This document shows positions 21,614 through 33,000 of a DNA stretch of 64,000 nt, in pieces. The translations under genes and the position numbers were made by a program. The stretch is from assembly GCA_963682175.1 (NCBI GenBank), contig OY821771.1:39142201-39206200 (forward strand). Reading direction: 5' to 3'. Every line of letters starts with the position of its first letter. Position 1 is the first letter of the stretch. Below the pieces are notes generated by a model. It worked only from the letters and a program-made list of their open reading frames with translations. It did not search any database and was not told where the DNA came from. The DNA comes from Triglochin maritima. Taxonomy: Eukaryota > Streptophyta > Magnoliopsida > Alismatales > Juncaginaceae.

Positions 21614-22691
21614 ATGGATCAGACTTCAGTGTGGGGGTTGATGGTGGTCTGAGGTTCAGGAGTCGGATCTGGGTGCCGAAGGTTGAGGGGCTGAGAGATG
21701 ACATCATGGAGGAGGCACACAGAGCTAGATACACCATTCACCCGGGGAGCACGAAGATGTATAAGGACTTGCAGCGGAACTTCTGGTGGAAGGGCATGAA
21801 GAGGGACATTGCAGAGTTTGTGGAGCGATGCTTGGTCTGTCAGCAGGTGAAGATTGAGCATCAGAGGCCAGCATGACTGATGCAGTGTATTGAGCTTCCT
21901 GAGTGGAAGTGGGAGCATGTGACGATGGATTTTGTCACAGGATTGCCGAAGACGAGGGGATTCCACGACGCGATTTGGGTGATAGTCGATCGACTGACCA
22001 AGTCGGCGCACTTCCTAGCGATCCGGACCACGTTGCCTTTGGAGGGTCTGGCTAAGTTGTACGTGGAGGAGATAGTCACGTTGCATGGAGTGCCATTGAG
22101 CATCATCTCCGATCGAGATCCTTGATTCACTTCCAGATTTTGGGGGAGTCTGCAGCAGGCTTTGGGGACACGTCTGAGGTTCAGTACAGCGTTTCATCCG
22201 CAGACAGATGGTCAGTCAGAGAGGACGATTCAGACCTTGGAGGATATGCTGAGAGCATGCACACTGGATTTGGCGGGGCACTAAGATGAGCACTTGCCGC
22301 TGATAGAGTTCGCCTACAACAACAACTACCACTCGAGTATTGGGATGACACCGTACGAGGCGTTGTACGGGAGGCCTTGCAGATCACCGGTATGCTGGAG
22401 TGATGTGGGCGAGAGGCAGTTAGTGGGGCCAGAGATTGTGCAGATGTACTCAGAGAAGGTTGATGTGATCAGGAGGAGGCTGACCACAGCACAGAGCAGG
22501 CAGAAGAGTTATGCAGATCGACGCAGACGAGTGCTGAGTTTCGAGGTGGGCGACCATGTATTTCTGAAGATTTCCCCAGCCCGAGGTGTGATGAGATTTG
22601 GGAAGAAGGGGAAGCTCAGTCCGAGGTATGTGGGGCCGTTTGAGATCCTCGACCGAGTTGGAGAGGTTGCCTACCGGATTGCATTGCCGCC
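21614..22691 (+). pseudogene. Integrase region of gypsy pol
   Basis: Reads SDFSVGVDGGLRFRSRIWVP, then the zinc-binding H-H-C-C segment (H of EEAHRARYTIHPGSTKMY, CLVCQQVK). The catalytic core follows: [57 protein letters not shown] with the Asp, Asp and Glu positions visible. The C-terminal part is FEVGDHVFLKISPARGVMRF. Three in-frame stops break it: TGA for Arg/Gly after HQRPA (21874) and after SDRDP (22123), and TAA for Trp at about 22282. A 5' fusion to LTR sequence makes a hybrid open frame from 21322 that has no biological meaning as a gene. Confidence 0.85.
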
Positions 22692-23918
22692 TGATGCATT
22701 GCATACATTGCATCATATGTCTTTCATTTAGATTACTTTTATATCAATAAATGCTACTAAGGTATGTGTTTAGTCTTATTTACGTTTTACAGGGACCTGA
22801 ATGCAAATTACCCACATCCCGAGCATTAACACGTGCAAAAGACTCATTTCTATCATAAAGACCAAGCTCAAGATTATCAGGTTTCAAATGGAAATGTATC
22901 CAAGCATAAAAGCATTCAAGACCTAATTACAAAAAGAACAAGGACTTGAGCACAAAAGTAGCCGGGGACTTAATTGCAAAAAGACAAGGACCTAATTGCA
23001 AATCACGAGTAGCTTTTATTATCTTGGAGAAAATCTAAAGAAGAATCAATGGGATCTCCAAATATATGAAGGAATTAATCCGGAGCTCAAAAGAATGGAA
23101 AGAATCAATCCAGACGCGCAAAGGAGGATCAAATCATACCATAAACACACAGCAAAAATCCAGATTAAATCAGAGGAGATTGTGCGGCGAAATCGCCGCA
23201 TATGACATGCATTGTGCGGCGGAAACGCCGCCCCCTTAGCGATCCGTGTGCTCCAATTTTGTCCAGTCGTGTCTGGACATGTGTACTCTCCAATTCTATA
23301 CTTAGGTCTCTTGTAACAACTATAAATAGCCCCGAGAACGATGTTAGAAGGGTCCTTGGTCCTTAACCTTAGTTTTTATTTTTAGTCTTAGTTTTGTATT
23401 CTTCTTTTTAGTAATAAAATTTTGTCTTTTATTTCTTGTTTTTAGTTTTCTTTTGTAATGCCTCTAGGACCCCTTCTTCCTCCCTCCATGAGTTTCTAAC
23501 TCTCTCCAAAGGGTGGGGGTGACGGATTTAGGGTGAAGAGAAGAGAATAAATGTTATTATTTTAATTTCGTGATTAGTATATTTTGATTACTTGAGTTTA
23601 TGTTAAATCATTTATCAAGTAATGCTTCATAACTAACATGATTTATTATAAGTTTCTGACTTCTCTAATCTAAACCCTAAATCTAAACCTCCACCCAACG
23701 GAATTCACTTCTTTGTTTTTGTTTTAGTTTTAATTGTTCTTGTTTCTTGCTTTAGATAATTAAAACCCAAAAATCTCAAAACCCAATTTATTCTTCTCTC
23801 CTTCTTTCCCCCAATCGAAATCACACTAATAACAAATCTCTCCCTCCTTGTGTTCGACCCGTATTTGCCACGTCTTCATTGACGCCGTGCACTTGCGGTA
23901 TAAATTTAATTCACATCA
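22692..23918 (+). mobile_element. Solo LTR of a Tat/Athila-type element
   Basis: Flanked by the exact duplication CCGCC (22687-22691 and 23919-23923), which splits the integrase C-terminus between ALPP and QFSGLHNVFHVSML. It starts TGATGCATTGC and ends TTCACATCA. Near the end it carries GCCGTGCACTTGCGG, shared with the LTR end of the Gag-protease element. TATAAATAG is at 23321-23329. Two hairpin-forming repeats (GCGGCGAAATCGCCGC and GCGGCGGAAACGCCGC) lie at about 23184-23233. Confidence 0.9.
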
Positions 23919-23923
23919 CCGCC

Positions 23924-24200
23924 GCAGTTTTCAGGTCTGCACAATGTCTTCCATGTGTCTATGCTGAGGAAGTATGTGGCAGATCCGTCGCACGTGATTG
24001 AGATAGCAGTGCCAGAGATTCAGCAGGACTTGTCGCTCGAGGAGAGGCCAGTCGAGATTGTTGATCGCATGGATCACCAGCTCAGGAGGAGGACCATTCC
24101 GATGGTGAAGGTCAGGTGGCAGCATCACAGTGAGCGCGAGGCGACTTGGGAGATCGAGGAGGATGTCAGAAGGCAGTATCCAGAGCTTTTCGGTGAGTAG
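23924..24200 (+). pseudogene. C-terminal end of gypsy integrase with chromodomain-like tail
   Basis: Continues the integrase reading after the nested solo LTR: LHNVFHVSMLRKYVADPSHV, EERPVEIVDRMDHQLRRRTI and VKVRWQHHSEREATWEIEED, then a stop after YPELFGE at 24198. The last block is the chromodomain-like segment characteristic of Tekay/Del chromoviruses, which targets insertion to chromatin marks. Open across this piece. Confidence 0.85.
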
Positions 24201-24243
24201 TTTGCTTTGATTTCGGGACGAAATCCTTTTGAGTTGGGTGGAT

Positions 24244-26471
24244 TGTTAGAACCCTAACCCTTGATTAGGGTTAATCATGGATTAGAAGAGGGTTAGCATG
24301 GGGAAGAGGAGATGGAATAGTGATGGTGATGGTGTAGGGGGCCGGTTGCTGTTCACGTAGGGGTGTGGCGTGCACTGTAGCTCGGAGGATGTATTTAGGA
24401 TGCACTCTTCTTTCCTTTCTTCTTTTCTTCTCCTTCATTTCCCTCACTCATTCCTTCCTTCTTGCTGGTGCGCGTGTTGGTGGAGCAGCTGCGAAGGCGT
24501 CGACGGAGGAAGGTGCTCCTGCGGGGGAGGCGCGGCGCGTGCTCGAGGTCTACCGGAGGCGACGTGCGTGAGCGAGCTCCGGCGGTTCGTCGTCCTTGCG
24601 TGAGGTATGCCGCTCTCTAGTGTGATTTTGTGGTTCCTAACCCTCGTGGGAGGGTTGTGTTGGTCGGACGGGGAGGTCGGAGACCTCTTCGGCGTTGCTT
24701 CCGTGAGAAACCTCGGCTGGCGCGAGGTGGAAGACGGCCAACGGTCGACCGGTCCCTTCGGGCGGTCGACCGAATGTAGTGTTTTACCCGACTTTAACCT
24801 TCACCGGTCGAACGATGCCTTGTGGCGGTCGACCGGTAGTGCGTATTTGCTGGTGAGTTTGGACTCTCTGTCTGTTATCGGTCGACCGGTCCCTTGGGTC
24901 GTTCGACCGGAACTTAAGTGTACTGATTTTCTATGCATGCTTGTTCGACCGTTGTATGTTGCGTTCGACCGATTATATGACGTAGAATAATAGGTTGACC
25001 CTATCTGTTATCGGTCGACCGGGACCCCTGAGTCGGTCGACCGATCGTTTAAAATGATGTAGAAATGCCATGTTAGTTGTCGGTTGACCGGGACCCCTGA
25101 GTCGGTCGACCGATAGATTGATTTTGATTTTGACCAGACTCCGGATTTTAACCTCGTTCGGTCGACCGGTTTTAGACCTTCGTTCGACCGTTGGGGATTG
25201 TGTTTTGAGTGCAGCGGTAGACCGTGTTAGGCGTACGGTCGACCGATTCCTTTCTGGAACCGGTCGACCGAATCACCTCTTCCGGTCGACCGTTTGGGCA
25301 CAGGACAAAATTCCTGGTTCCCTTTATGAATGCCAACTTTGTCCACGGAAACCCGTGTCCTCGCCTTGTGCGTGAGCCGGGAGGTGACGGTAGGCGCGTT
25401 CCGCGTGCCTGCCCAGGGACCGCCGTTGGGAAGAGTGTGGGTGTTCAGGACACGTCATCACCATGTATGGTGCGTGACTATTGTGATGGAAGGATTTGAC
25501 TTATTGTAGTATAGCAGGCCTGAGGGATCGCGGATCCCATTGTTGATGTTGTGCGGGCACGCAACTGGCGTTGGGTGAGGTGACTACCGGCCTACGGGCT
25601 ACGGAGGTCGCTGCCCTGCTTTTATAGCAGCGCGGTTGGTGTTTGCGGCTCGTGGAGCCTGATGACCTGGCAGACTTCGGTCTGGACCCGTCCGATGTTG
25701 TGCCGGACGTTGTGATGGACCACCGATGCTGTGCCGGTGATGCCGCCGAGGTTGTGCCGGCGATGATGATTGTTGGGCCGAGGCTGTTCCGGCTATGTTG
25801 ATTCCTCGACTGGGCACCTATCGAGATGATGTTGTTATACCTTCCGGGAGACGGCCCCGTTGGTCCCTGTGGCTCCGACCACTGAGATTTGCAGATCTGT
25901 ATTCTATCGGCCCGCAGGCGTGACAGAGGCTCCCTGCCGAACCCTTGAGTAGTGTAGCTGGATGTGGGGGGTGCGATGTCGCGTGCTGTAAGACTGCATG
26001 TGCCTGCAGTAGGTCTCCTCGGGAGACTCGATGTTGACTGTTGGACTGATGTCCTGTTTTACCCTTCGGGGGAACTGTTTTCCATTCTGTCGATGCCATG
26101 ACATGCTACTAGTATGATAGGTTCACTTGTGTAATGCATACATATAGGTGAGTTGGCATACATGGTTTCCTTCTGGAAACTGAGGCATTGTTGTTATATA
26201 TTTTCAGGACCGCAGTAGGTCCAGTTGGGTGGTGATCGGCGGGCACGTGCATTTTGGAGTTGGATCCTCTTCTCGGACCGCTGAGGTCGACATGATTACG
26301 TTTTACCTTCTGTTGTCGTTTTGTTGTAATCATGTATCATTTTGACAAACTCTGATGTAATTTTGGTGCACCGCTATTTGTTTTATGAGAAGTAACAGTC
26401 CCGTCTTTGATTATTGAGTTCCTGTGTCTTGATTATAATTTTTTAAATTTCCGCTGTTTCGGGATGTTACA
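24244..26471 (+). repeat. 3' LTR of the chromovirus-type element, 2228 bp
   Basis: Begins TGTTAGAACCCTAACCC after a G-rich tract (GTTGGGTGGAT) and ends GGGATGTTACA. It contains a dense series of CGGTCGACCG palindromes between 24745 and 25290 and a conserved block (TCCACGGAAACCCGTGTCC then GCGTGAGCCGGGAGGTGACG) shared with the LTR at 26810-29304. Confidence 0.9.
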
Positions 26472-26809
26472 AAGAGGTCCTCCGTGGGAAAGATTCAGTT
26501 ATTGTTGAAGGAATGGGTGGATAATGCGTAAAGAACCATGGCGATATCGGTGCGAAATATGGTTTGCTGCCCAATCTAGAAATCCACACATTGTCTTGGT
26601 TGATCATGTTGGCGGTTGGGTCGGGGACTCCCATGTTGTTAACCGTTCCCAGGCGTTCCACGGGTAACCACCATCGACTTGTGCATTCATCGCGATCGAT
26701 TTTGGATCTGCCCAATTGGGAGCCAGAAAGATGTTTGTTTGGGACTTCACTCCTGACCAGTCCTGGTTGTCACCAATGAAGGTGGTCACCAATGGTTTCA
26801 TATCGATCC

Positions 26810-29304
26810 TGTGATGACCCTAACCTTGCTTAGGGTTTAATGGGTGATTAGGTGGGCTTAATGGTGGTGTTTGCATGGGGAATAGGAGTGATGGTGGAGG
26901 CATGGGTGATGTGAAGGAGGCATGTGCTAGTGGTGTAGGGGGATGGGTTGGGGTGTTGTGTTGGGAGAAAACACCTATCTCATATTCTCTCCCTCTCTTC
27001 TCACGTGTTCTTCTTCCTCTTCAACCATTCTCCTCTCCATCCATCTCTTCCTCTCCCTTTGTGGCTCGAGCGCTGGTGGAGAAGGCGCGTGAGGCAAGGA
27101 CGTGGCGGGAAGAAGGCGCGAGGAGGAAGTGTGTGTGTTGTGCGGACCGGAGTGGTTGCGGAGCTCCGACGTTCTTTGTCTCTTCGAAAGTGAGGTATGC
27201 CAATTTCTTGCATTAAAGGCCTTTATTTCTCACCCACGTTGGGGTGGGGTTGTGGTTGGTCGCGGGAGGTCGGAGACCTCGCCGGCGACGAGGAAACGAC
27301 GTAAAATCCTTGGCTGACGCAAGGTTGTTGTCGACCAACGGTCGACCGGTTTCCTTCGGGCGGTCGTCTGGTTTAGTGTTTTGCCCGACTTTAACCAACA
27401 CCGGTCGAACGATGCCTTGTGTGGCGGTCGACCGGTCGTGCATGTGCTGGTGAGTCGAGGTTTGTCTGGATGTTTTCGGTCGAATGTGATCCTTGGATAG
27501 TTCGACCGTTGCTTCGTGTTTCGCGTGGACCGGACGTTGACCATCCAAACGGTCGACCGTCCTAGACCTTTTGTCCGAACTGAACTTAAGTGAACTTAAA
27601 GTATATAGTATGTTGTTCGACCATTTGTTGTGCCTTGTTTGACCGGTAGATGACCTAGAATGTTAGGTTGACCCTGGTAGTTTTCGGTCGACCGGGACCC
27701 CTGAGTCAGTCGACCGAATAGACTTGTGTGATTTTGACCAGACTCCGGATTTTTACCATGTATCGGTCGACCGGTTTTAGACCTCTGTTCGACCGTTGGG
27801 GATTTAGTTTTGAGCACAAAGTTCGACCGTTGTAGACATTCGGTCGACCGATTCCTTTGCGGAAGCGGTCGACCGGTATACCTTTTCCGGTTGACCGTTT
27901 GAGCCCAGACTGAATCCTGGTCCTAGTGAAGTATCAATTCTGTCCACGGAAACCCGTGTCCTCTCTTGGAGCGTGAGCCGGGAGGTGACGGTGGGTGTGT
28001 TGCGCGTGCCTGCTCAGGGACCGCCGTGTGGAAGAGTGTGGATACTTGGGACATGTCGCCTATGTGTTATAGAGTGTGACGTAGTTTATGTTTTGACTCG
28101 TGTTAGAGTAGCAACCTGAGGGATTGCGGATCTCATTGCTTCAGCGGGCACGCAACTGTCGTTGGGTGAAGTGAATACCGGCCTGGATGACTACGGAGGC
28201 CGCTGCCCTGCTTTTAAAGCGGCGGAGTTGGTGTCTGCACGTGGAGCTCGTTGACCCCGCGGACTTCGGTTCGGATCTGCCGATTGTCTGGCCCTTTGTG
28301 TGGCGGATATGTTCAACTGGCCTTGATAGGCAGTGATTGCACGAGCATGTGCGACTTGTGTGGCGGCAGGGAGGATCGCGCGTGGCCTGTGTGGTTGCAG
28401 CGATGGACTGCCGATGATGATTTCCGGCAGGTAGCTCGATTGGGCACCTATCGAGTGAGATACCGTGCGGTCTGTGTGACGCTGGTGATGGACCGACCTG
28501 AGCGACGACTCCGTTGGTGTGGTGGTGGACCACGATGTTTTCAGATCTGATTCTACCTGCGCGGAAGTGCGAATGCCTCCTCACCGATCCCTGGGCTTGT
28601 GTAGTCGCCTGTGGGGATGTGTTGCGTACTGTCCGCTAGACCATATGTGCCTACGGTAGGTCTCCACGGAGACCCGATGTTCGGCCCGTGCGGCCTGTGT
28701 GGCAGCAGGGAGGATCGTGCGAGGCCTGTGTGGCGGCGGCGATGCTGTGGACCGTGTGGCCTGTGTGGTACCGGTGGTTGTGGACCGTGCGGCCTGTGTG
28801 GCGACGACGATGTTGCGAACCGTAGGGCCTGTGTGACAGCGGTGGCGATTGTAGACCGCGTGGCCTGTGTGGTAGCGGGAACGATCATGGGACAGATGTC
28901 CAGTTTTGCCCTTAGTGGGAATGTTGTTTTACTGATTGTATTCGTGTCATGCTATACTAGTATGTTAGGGCATATAGGTGAGCTTGTCATACAGGGTTTC
29001 CTTATGAAAAGACATTGTTGTTATGTTTATTTTCAGGACCGCGTTAGGTTCCGGCAGGTGGTGATCGAGGGAGATTGCACTTTGGGACTGAATCTTGTTG
29101 TCTGCCTATTTTAGGTTGTCGTGATTACATGTAATATGTATTTCAGATTCTGATGTAATCACTCTTTTGACAAACTCTTATGTAATATGGTGCACCAGAT
29201 ATATTTTGGTATTTTTCGAGTAATGTCTTCACTCTTGATGATTTTATCCTTGTGTTTCCTTTGATTTTAAAAGTTTAAATTTTCCACTGTTCGGGGATGT
29301 TACA
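26810..29304 (+). mobile_element. Solo LTR related to the chromovirus-type family, inserted in GH71
   Basis: Flanked by the exact duplication GATCC (26805-26809 and 29305-29309), which splits the GH71 reading at AQYR/IDMKP. It starts TGTGATGACCCTAACC and ends GGGGATGTTACA, 2495 bp. It shares block order with the 3' LTR at 24244-26471 but is clearly diverged. It holds CGGTCGACCG motifs at 27340-27900 and a GC-rich minisatellite at 28685-28890. Open frames inside (for example 28611-29114) are by-products of this repeat. Confidence 0.9.
28685..28890 (+). repeat. Minisatellite of about 33-36 bp units inside the solo LTR
   Basis: About six degenerate units share a core GGCCTGTGTGGC preceded by GACCGTGC or similar. 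Translated, it gives repeated CGLCG, which mimics a zinc-ribbon but has no other coding support. Confidence 0.75.
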
Positions 29305-29690
29305 GATCCGGTATTGGGCCGATGATGATGCGTGGTTGTTTATTATTGTTACGATGAGGTTTGTGTCAGCCGGGAGTTTGTAGTATGCGAAGTCGAAAGA
29401 GGTGAACATCGTGCCATCTGCTTCCGTGTAGCCAACCTCAATTGTGTTTCTGTGTAGCTGTCTTTGCCGATGTTCAGGGCAAACACATCAATACCAGAGG
29501 CCTTTGCATCTGAGATTTCTTGAGCCCAATTGGCCTGCGTATAACTGGGTAGTATACCAACCACAACATGTACAAACACAACTTTGGCGTTCACTATAAC
29601 AGATGCATCAATAACAACCACAAGGCAAAAAATAAATGTCGATAACACGCTCTTTTGCGACATCAGGATCTTATCTGTCTGTACGTTCAA

Positions 29691-30021
29691 ACCGTCAAAT
29701 GCAATTCAATACACTTAATCAATTTCTAAGCATGTAATAAGAACGTAGTTAAACAACATTATCATTCATGTTGTTACCTTTTTGGAGCAAGAGCAGACCG
29801 GAAAGAGGTTGTAACTTATAGTGGTGGTGATGGAAAGAACTGAAGTTGTATTTAGAAAGGAAGGACTCAAGAGCTAATCAGAAAGGTTTAAATGATAGAA
29901 GTCTTTATCTGTGGCTGCTAAAGTGTCTTTTCCAGTTTGTTTTGTTGACAATTCAATTCTGAAAACCATTTTCTGCATGCAGATGCCTAATTAGGGGACA
30001 ACGCCAGGAATAAAGGGATCT
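29691..30021 (-). other. 5' flank and probable 5' UTR of the GH71 pseudogene
   Basis: On the minus strand a leader-like stretch ends at CAAAAAG/GTAACA (near 29776). An acceptor ACAGACAG follows before the start codon, so a short 5' UTR intron is plausible. Further upstream sequence is AT-rich. The complete hAT element begins at 30030. Confidence 0.4.
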
Positions 30022-30029
30022 GATCTAAC

Positions 30030-33000
30030 CAACGTTTACGTAGGCGACCGCCTAGGCGTTAGGCGGTCGCCTAGGCGGTCGCCGGTGGCGGTGGTCGCCT
30101 GGGCGACCACCGCCTTTCGCCCAGCAGAGCTGGGCGAAATAGGCGATCGCCTAGGCGATCATTTCGCCTAGGCGATCGCCTAGGCGAGAGCCGTTGGAGG
30201 CTCTCCAACGGCTCTCTCCTTTTAATTTTTTTTTTATTTTTTTTTTCAAAAATTACAACTTTGCCACTAGCCCCAAATCCTATATAAACCCCTCCAAACC
30301 TCTTCATTTTTCACACATCTCTCATTCTCTTCTTCTTCATAATCCTATTCTCATCATCAACCTTCCTAATCATCAAGTTTTGCGATTAAGTCTCCGGTCT
30401 GGTGCTTAGTTTTGAAGTTGGAAAGTGAAATCTCCGATCCGTTTCTTCATTCTTCAACCGTCAAAATCAAGTGCACTCTTTCTAACTTCTCTTTAGAATT
30501 AAATTAATTGGTATTTTATTTTCATATTAGTCTAAATTTTATATTAGTCTAGTTTTAAGATATGGCTTACGTACCCGGCACTAGTCTACCTATGCATCAC
30601 GAGAGTTACGATGACCTAAGACCTACCCGTACAAATGACCCCGGTTGGAATACTGCCCATTACATTAGCGCTAATGATAAAAATTGTATTGTCTGTGAGT
30701 TATGTGGTAAGGAAACTAGAGGTGGTATAGCCCGTCACAAACAACATCTTGCACACACACCCGGTAGCAATGCTAGACCTTGTGATAAAGTTCCTGACTC
30801 TATTAAACAAGACATAACTGCATACATGATTAGAAACAGTAGGACATTACAAAACGAAAATGTATGTCTTGATGATTATGTAGACCGAGAAAACATAGAA
30901 TTTGATCTAGAAACCGGGTCGGGTTCCGGTTCTGCTCCGACCCCAACCTCCCGTTCTCGCCCCGTTCCTGGTCGAAAGAGACAAAAACAACGTTTGTGGG
31001 CACCATTTTGCGGACGTGGGAAGGACGTGGTTTCCGGCCCCCAACAAACAACCATCGAAAGAACCTTTAGAAAAGAAGATAGGAAAACAATTAATCAAAA
31101 ATGGGCTAGGTTTTTCTATAGATGTGGTATATCATTCAACACTGTAAGGACGCCTGAGTGGAAGGAAGCAATATCCGCTACTAGTACTTACGGACCCGGA
31201 CTTAAACCCATGACGTATCATGAAGTTAGTGACTCGTGCCTTAAACAAGAAATTGACTACACTAGAGGTATACTAGAATCGTACAGACAAGATTGGGCAA
31301 CATACGGGTGCACGTTGATGACAGATGGGTGGACTGATAGGTCCGGTAGGAGTATAATCAATTTTCTAGTAAATTGTCCGACAGGTACCATGTTCATGAG
31401 GTCTGTAGATGCTTCCGGTCACTCTCACACCGCAGACTACCTGTACAAGCTGATGGACAAGGTAGTTGGCGAGATTGGCGAAGAACACGTTGTTCAGGTG
31501 GTCACCGACAACGCCGCCGCGTACGTACTTGCCGGTAGGATGTTGCAACAAAAAAGAAGGAGATTGTTTTGGACTCCCTGTGCAGCGCATTGCATCGATC
31601 TCATCTTGGAGGATATTGGCAAGTTGTTTTTGAAGACTATTGCTTTAGCTCGGAAGATCATCAAACATTTCAACAGCTCTGCCATGTTGTTGAAGAGGAT
31701 GCGAATTGCCATTGAAGGGAACCTGCTACGCCCTGCTGTCACGAGATTTGCCACCGCATTTCTGAGTTTGCAAAGGTTATTTCTGAAGAAAGACAAACTC
31801 CGAGCCTTTGTTGTTTCCCCGGGGTACAACGATCCTAATGCAAGTTGGATAAAGAATAAGAAAAAGAAGGAGATCTCTACTGAAGTTGCCGAGACCATTC
31901 TACAAAGTGGTTTCTGGACCAACGTCGTAAAGGCACTGAAGGCCTCACAACCTATGGTTCAGGTTCTTAGACTTGTTGACGGCGATGAGAAACCAGCGAT
32001 GGGATATCTGTGTGACGCAATGGAGAAAGCCAAAGAACAAATCATGAGGAACTTTGACGGAAACCCGAGGTTGTACAAGCAAGTCATCGACCTCATCGAC
32101 ACCAGGTGGGGTCCAGGGAAGATGATGTCATCACCGCTACATTCTGCTGGTTTCTTACTCAACCCTGGTACCTTCTTCTCCGTCCCACCTCAGGATCGAA
32201 ATATAGCTTTCAATGAGCATATGCCTGGATTCATGGATGTCGTAGAGCGGCTCGTCCCCACTCCTGCAGAACAAGACAAGATTTGCGGTTTACTTGATCG
32301 TTACAAGAACTCCCTCGGAATATTCTCGAGGGATATGGTCGTCAGACAAAGGTCGGAAAGAAGACCTATAGATTGGTGGCAATCGTATGGCGCAGACATG
32401 GGAGAGACTGCATTACAGAGGTTGGCCGTGAGGGTGTTGGGATTGACATGTTCGGCATCAGGTTGTGAGCGGAATTGGAGTGTCTTCGAGCAGTTGCACT
32501 CAACGAGAAGGAACAGGTTGGCTGTGAAGAAGATGAATGACTTGGTGTATGTGAACTACAACCAAAAGTTAAGGCAAAGGTTTCAGCAAAGGATGGAGAA
32601 GCCTGGATTTTATGACCCCATCAGTGTGGAGTACGATCTCTTCGACGAGCATCCGTGGTTGGTAGAAACTGAAGATCCGGTCTTCGCTGGAGAGGAGCTT
32701 ACATGGGCCGATGTCGAGGAAGCAGCTTTGGGACATTCTTCTTCACGGAGACGCTTTGCTCGATCCATGTCCACTGCATCTGACCCGCGGTGTTCTACTG
32801 CATCTGACGCGCCATTATTAGGTCGTGGCATGGATGATGCCATCGTTCACATCAGTTCTAGAGATCCAGGTGCATCGAGTTCTCAACCACCGATGGACAT
32901 CGACGAGCAATATGTCCAAACCGACGATGAAGAAACTGAAGAAGATGATGTCTACGTCGACAATCCGAATGAGAACGACTCCGACGACTCTGATGGTGGT

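Larger units (their letters stand above)
20961..26471 (+). mobile_element. Chromovirus-type (Tekay/Del-like) gypsy element, internally deleted, inserted in GH71
   Basis: Flanked by the exact duplication AAGAG (20956-20960 and 26472-26476). It contains the first 653 bp of the 5' LTR (20961-21613), fused directly to the integrase part of pol, a nested Tat-type solo LTR, the pol C-terminus with chromodomain-like end, and a full 3' LTR (24244-26471). Gag, protease, RT and RNase H are gone. The shared LTR portion differs at only a few sites, so the element is young. The deletion runs from inside the 5' LTR into pol and left both outer ends intact. Confidence 0.9.
20099..29690 (-). pseudogene. Glycoside hydrolase family 71 (alpha-1,3-glucanase, mutanase-like) pseudogene, split by two LTR insertions
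   Basis: Family members hydrolyse alpha-1,3-glucan and are best known as secreted fungal enzymes. The minus-strand reading is in four pieces. 29305-29690: start MSQKSVLSTFIFCLVVVIDA (signal-peptide-like), then VFVHVVVGILPSYTQANWAQ, GIDVFALNIGKDSYTETQL, FTSFDFAYYK. 26477-26804: KPLVTTFIGDNQDWSGVKSQ, VDGGYPWNAW, GSKPYFAPISPWFFTHYP. 20831-20960: EDLFLSRWQRMLDISPYAIY, LTWNDYSESTYVAPL. Then 20099-20546, after a 284-bp intron: NHDGFRIIQTAFVKAYKAGL, NIVYWYRTQSKDAVC and a beta-sandwich-like tail. It is broken by one-base losses near 29434 and 20534, an indel near 26512 and a TGA where Trp is expected near 26490. A GT splice donor near 29776 suggests a 5' UTR intron. Confidence 0.82.

Noticed and set aside
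28611..29114. A 167-residue open frame with repeated CGLCG, like a Cys-rich zinc protein
   Set aside because: It lies wholly inside a solo LTR and its repeats come from a GC-rich minisatellite; there is no other coding evidence.
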